Assembly (NCBI GenBank): GCA_009801015.1
Contig: VHZZ01000266.1
Location: forward strand, 198,613 to 227,331
DNA: 28,719 nucleotides
Direction: 5' to 3'
Source of the DNA: Silene noctiflora
Taxonomy: Eukaryota > Streptophyta > Magnoliopsida > Caryophyllales > Caryophyllaceae
The position numbers and the translations under genes were made by a program. Under the pieces are notes generated by a model, which ran no database searches, had not been told where the DNA came from, and worked only from the letters and a program-made list of their open reading frames with translations. Shown in pieces: positions 28,314-28,719 of this stretch (position 1 is the first letter of the stretch; each line of letters opens with the position of its first letter).

Positions 28314-28544
28314 GTGCGAGTAGACAACTGAGAATGAAATTTGCATACTAAATCCCGGTTTTACTGTTGGTTTCAGAGGGTGATCATCTCATATATGTGA
28401 TTCTATAGATAATTTGCAGACTAAATCTAATATTATTGTGTTTTGAAAAAANNTTGCAGGTACAACTACGATATTGTGAACGATATACCTATTTCTGGTC
28501 GCTACGAATGGGTGCGAGTAGACAACTGAGAATTAAATTCTGCA
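28314..28544. repeat. Direct repeat pair 198 bp apart
   Basis: GTGCGAGTAGACAACTGAGA followed by AT.AAATT.TGCA occurs at 28314-28345 and 28512-28544 with three small differences. Confidence 0.85.
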
Positions 28545-28719
28545 GCCGGAGGTCAGTAGCATGTAAACTTACGACACAGGTTAGTAGCATTGATTCTCAG
28601 TATTTCTTAGATAATCTTACAGTTTGTTCTCTACTGATATACTCCATGTTGGAAACTTAAAATAAACCTGATTTTGTGTTTCGTAACTATGAAACATTCT
28701 TTTCTTAATCATGCATCGA

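Larger units (their letters stand above)
27661..28719. other. Right-end intergenic DNA, no gene recognised
   Basis: AT-rich DNA to about 27960, then a C-rich tract to about 28200, then repeat-bearing DNA. Ambiguous bases occur at 27953 and 28452-28453. Reading frames of about 70-95 codons on both strands across the C-rich tract follow from base composition and match nothing I know. Confidence 0.55.

Overview
The window is nuclear DNA from a flowering plant, most likely a Caryophyllales species of the spinach/quinoa/beet type. The evidence is introns with plant-type GT..AG borders, AT-rich intergenic DNA, a nuclear tRNA-Lys gene, four plant-specific or plant-typical genes, and scattered short repeats: Stowaway-like ends reading CCCTCCGTCTC, 'ACTCCGTA' motifs, 'AAGACGGT' motifs and tRNA-derived SINEs. 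The species assignment rests on repeat style only and is moderate at best.

Layout from left to right: (1) 1-1742, promoter and leader with a probable leader intron and two small upstream ORFs. (2) 1743-9676 (+), a nine-exon gene for a 1310-residue COP1-interacting protein 7 (CIP7)-like protein, dominated by one 3.2 kb exon. (3) 9677-12416, intergenic DNA holding a tRNA-Lys(CUU) gene on the minus strand and a 130-N assembly gap bordered by poly-T and poly-A. (4) 12417-14904 (+), a four-exon DUF936 gene of the CORD (cortical microtubule disordering) type, 574 residues. (5) 14905-16853, convergent intergenic DNA with a miRNA-like hairpin, a Stowaway end, a hexamer microsatellite and a SINE. (6) 16854-20544 (-), the five-exon FLU gene (FLUORESCENT IN BLUE LIGHT, chloroplast TPR protein), 331 residues. 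(7) 20545-22047, intergenic. (8) 22048-27388 (-), a twelve-exon gene for an oligouridylate-binding protein (UBP1) with three RRMs, 426 residues. (9) 27389-28719, the UBP1 promoter, then a C-rich tract and small repeats with no gene recognised.

For all four genes the exon phases close exactly from start to stop, with GT..AG at every proposed border, so these models are strong. The genes do not form a pathway: one is linked to light signalling by family, one to cortical microtubules, one to tetrapyrrole feedback control in the chloroplast and one to RNA binding and stress granules. Their order (UBP1, FLU, CORD, CIP7-like) matches, as I remember it, the Arabidopsis segment around AT3G14100-AT3G14172, so the window looks like an old conserved gene neighbourhood. 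I saw no CRISPR array, virus-like element, gene cluster or convincing new biological system. The items most worth a second look are the 74-bp hairpin at 15221-15294, the duplicated block in UBP1 intron 1, the leader uORFs, and repeats placed close to splice sites or promoters.
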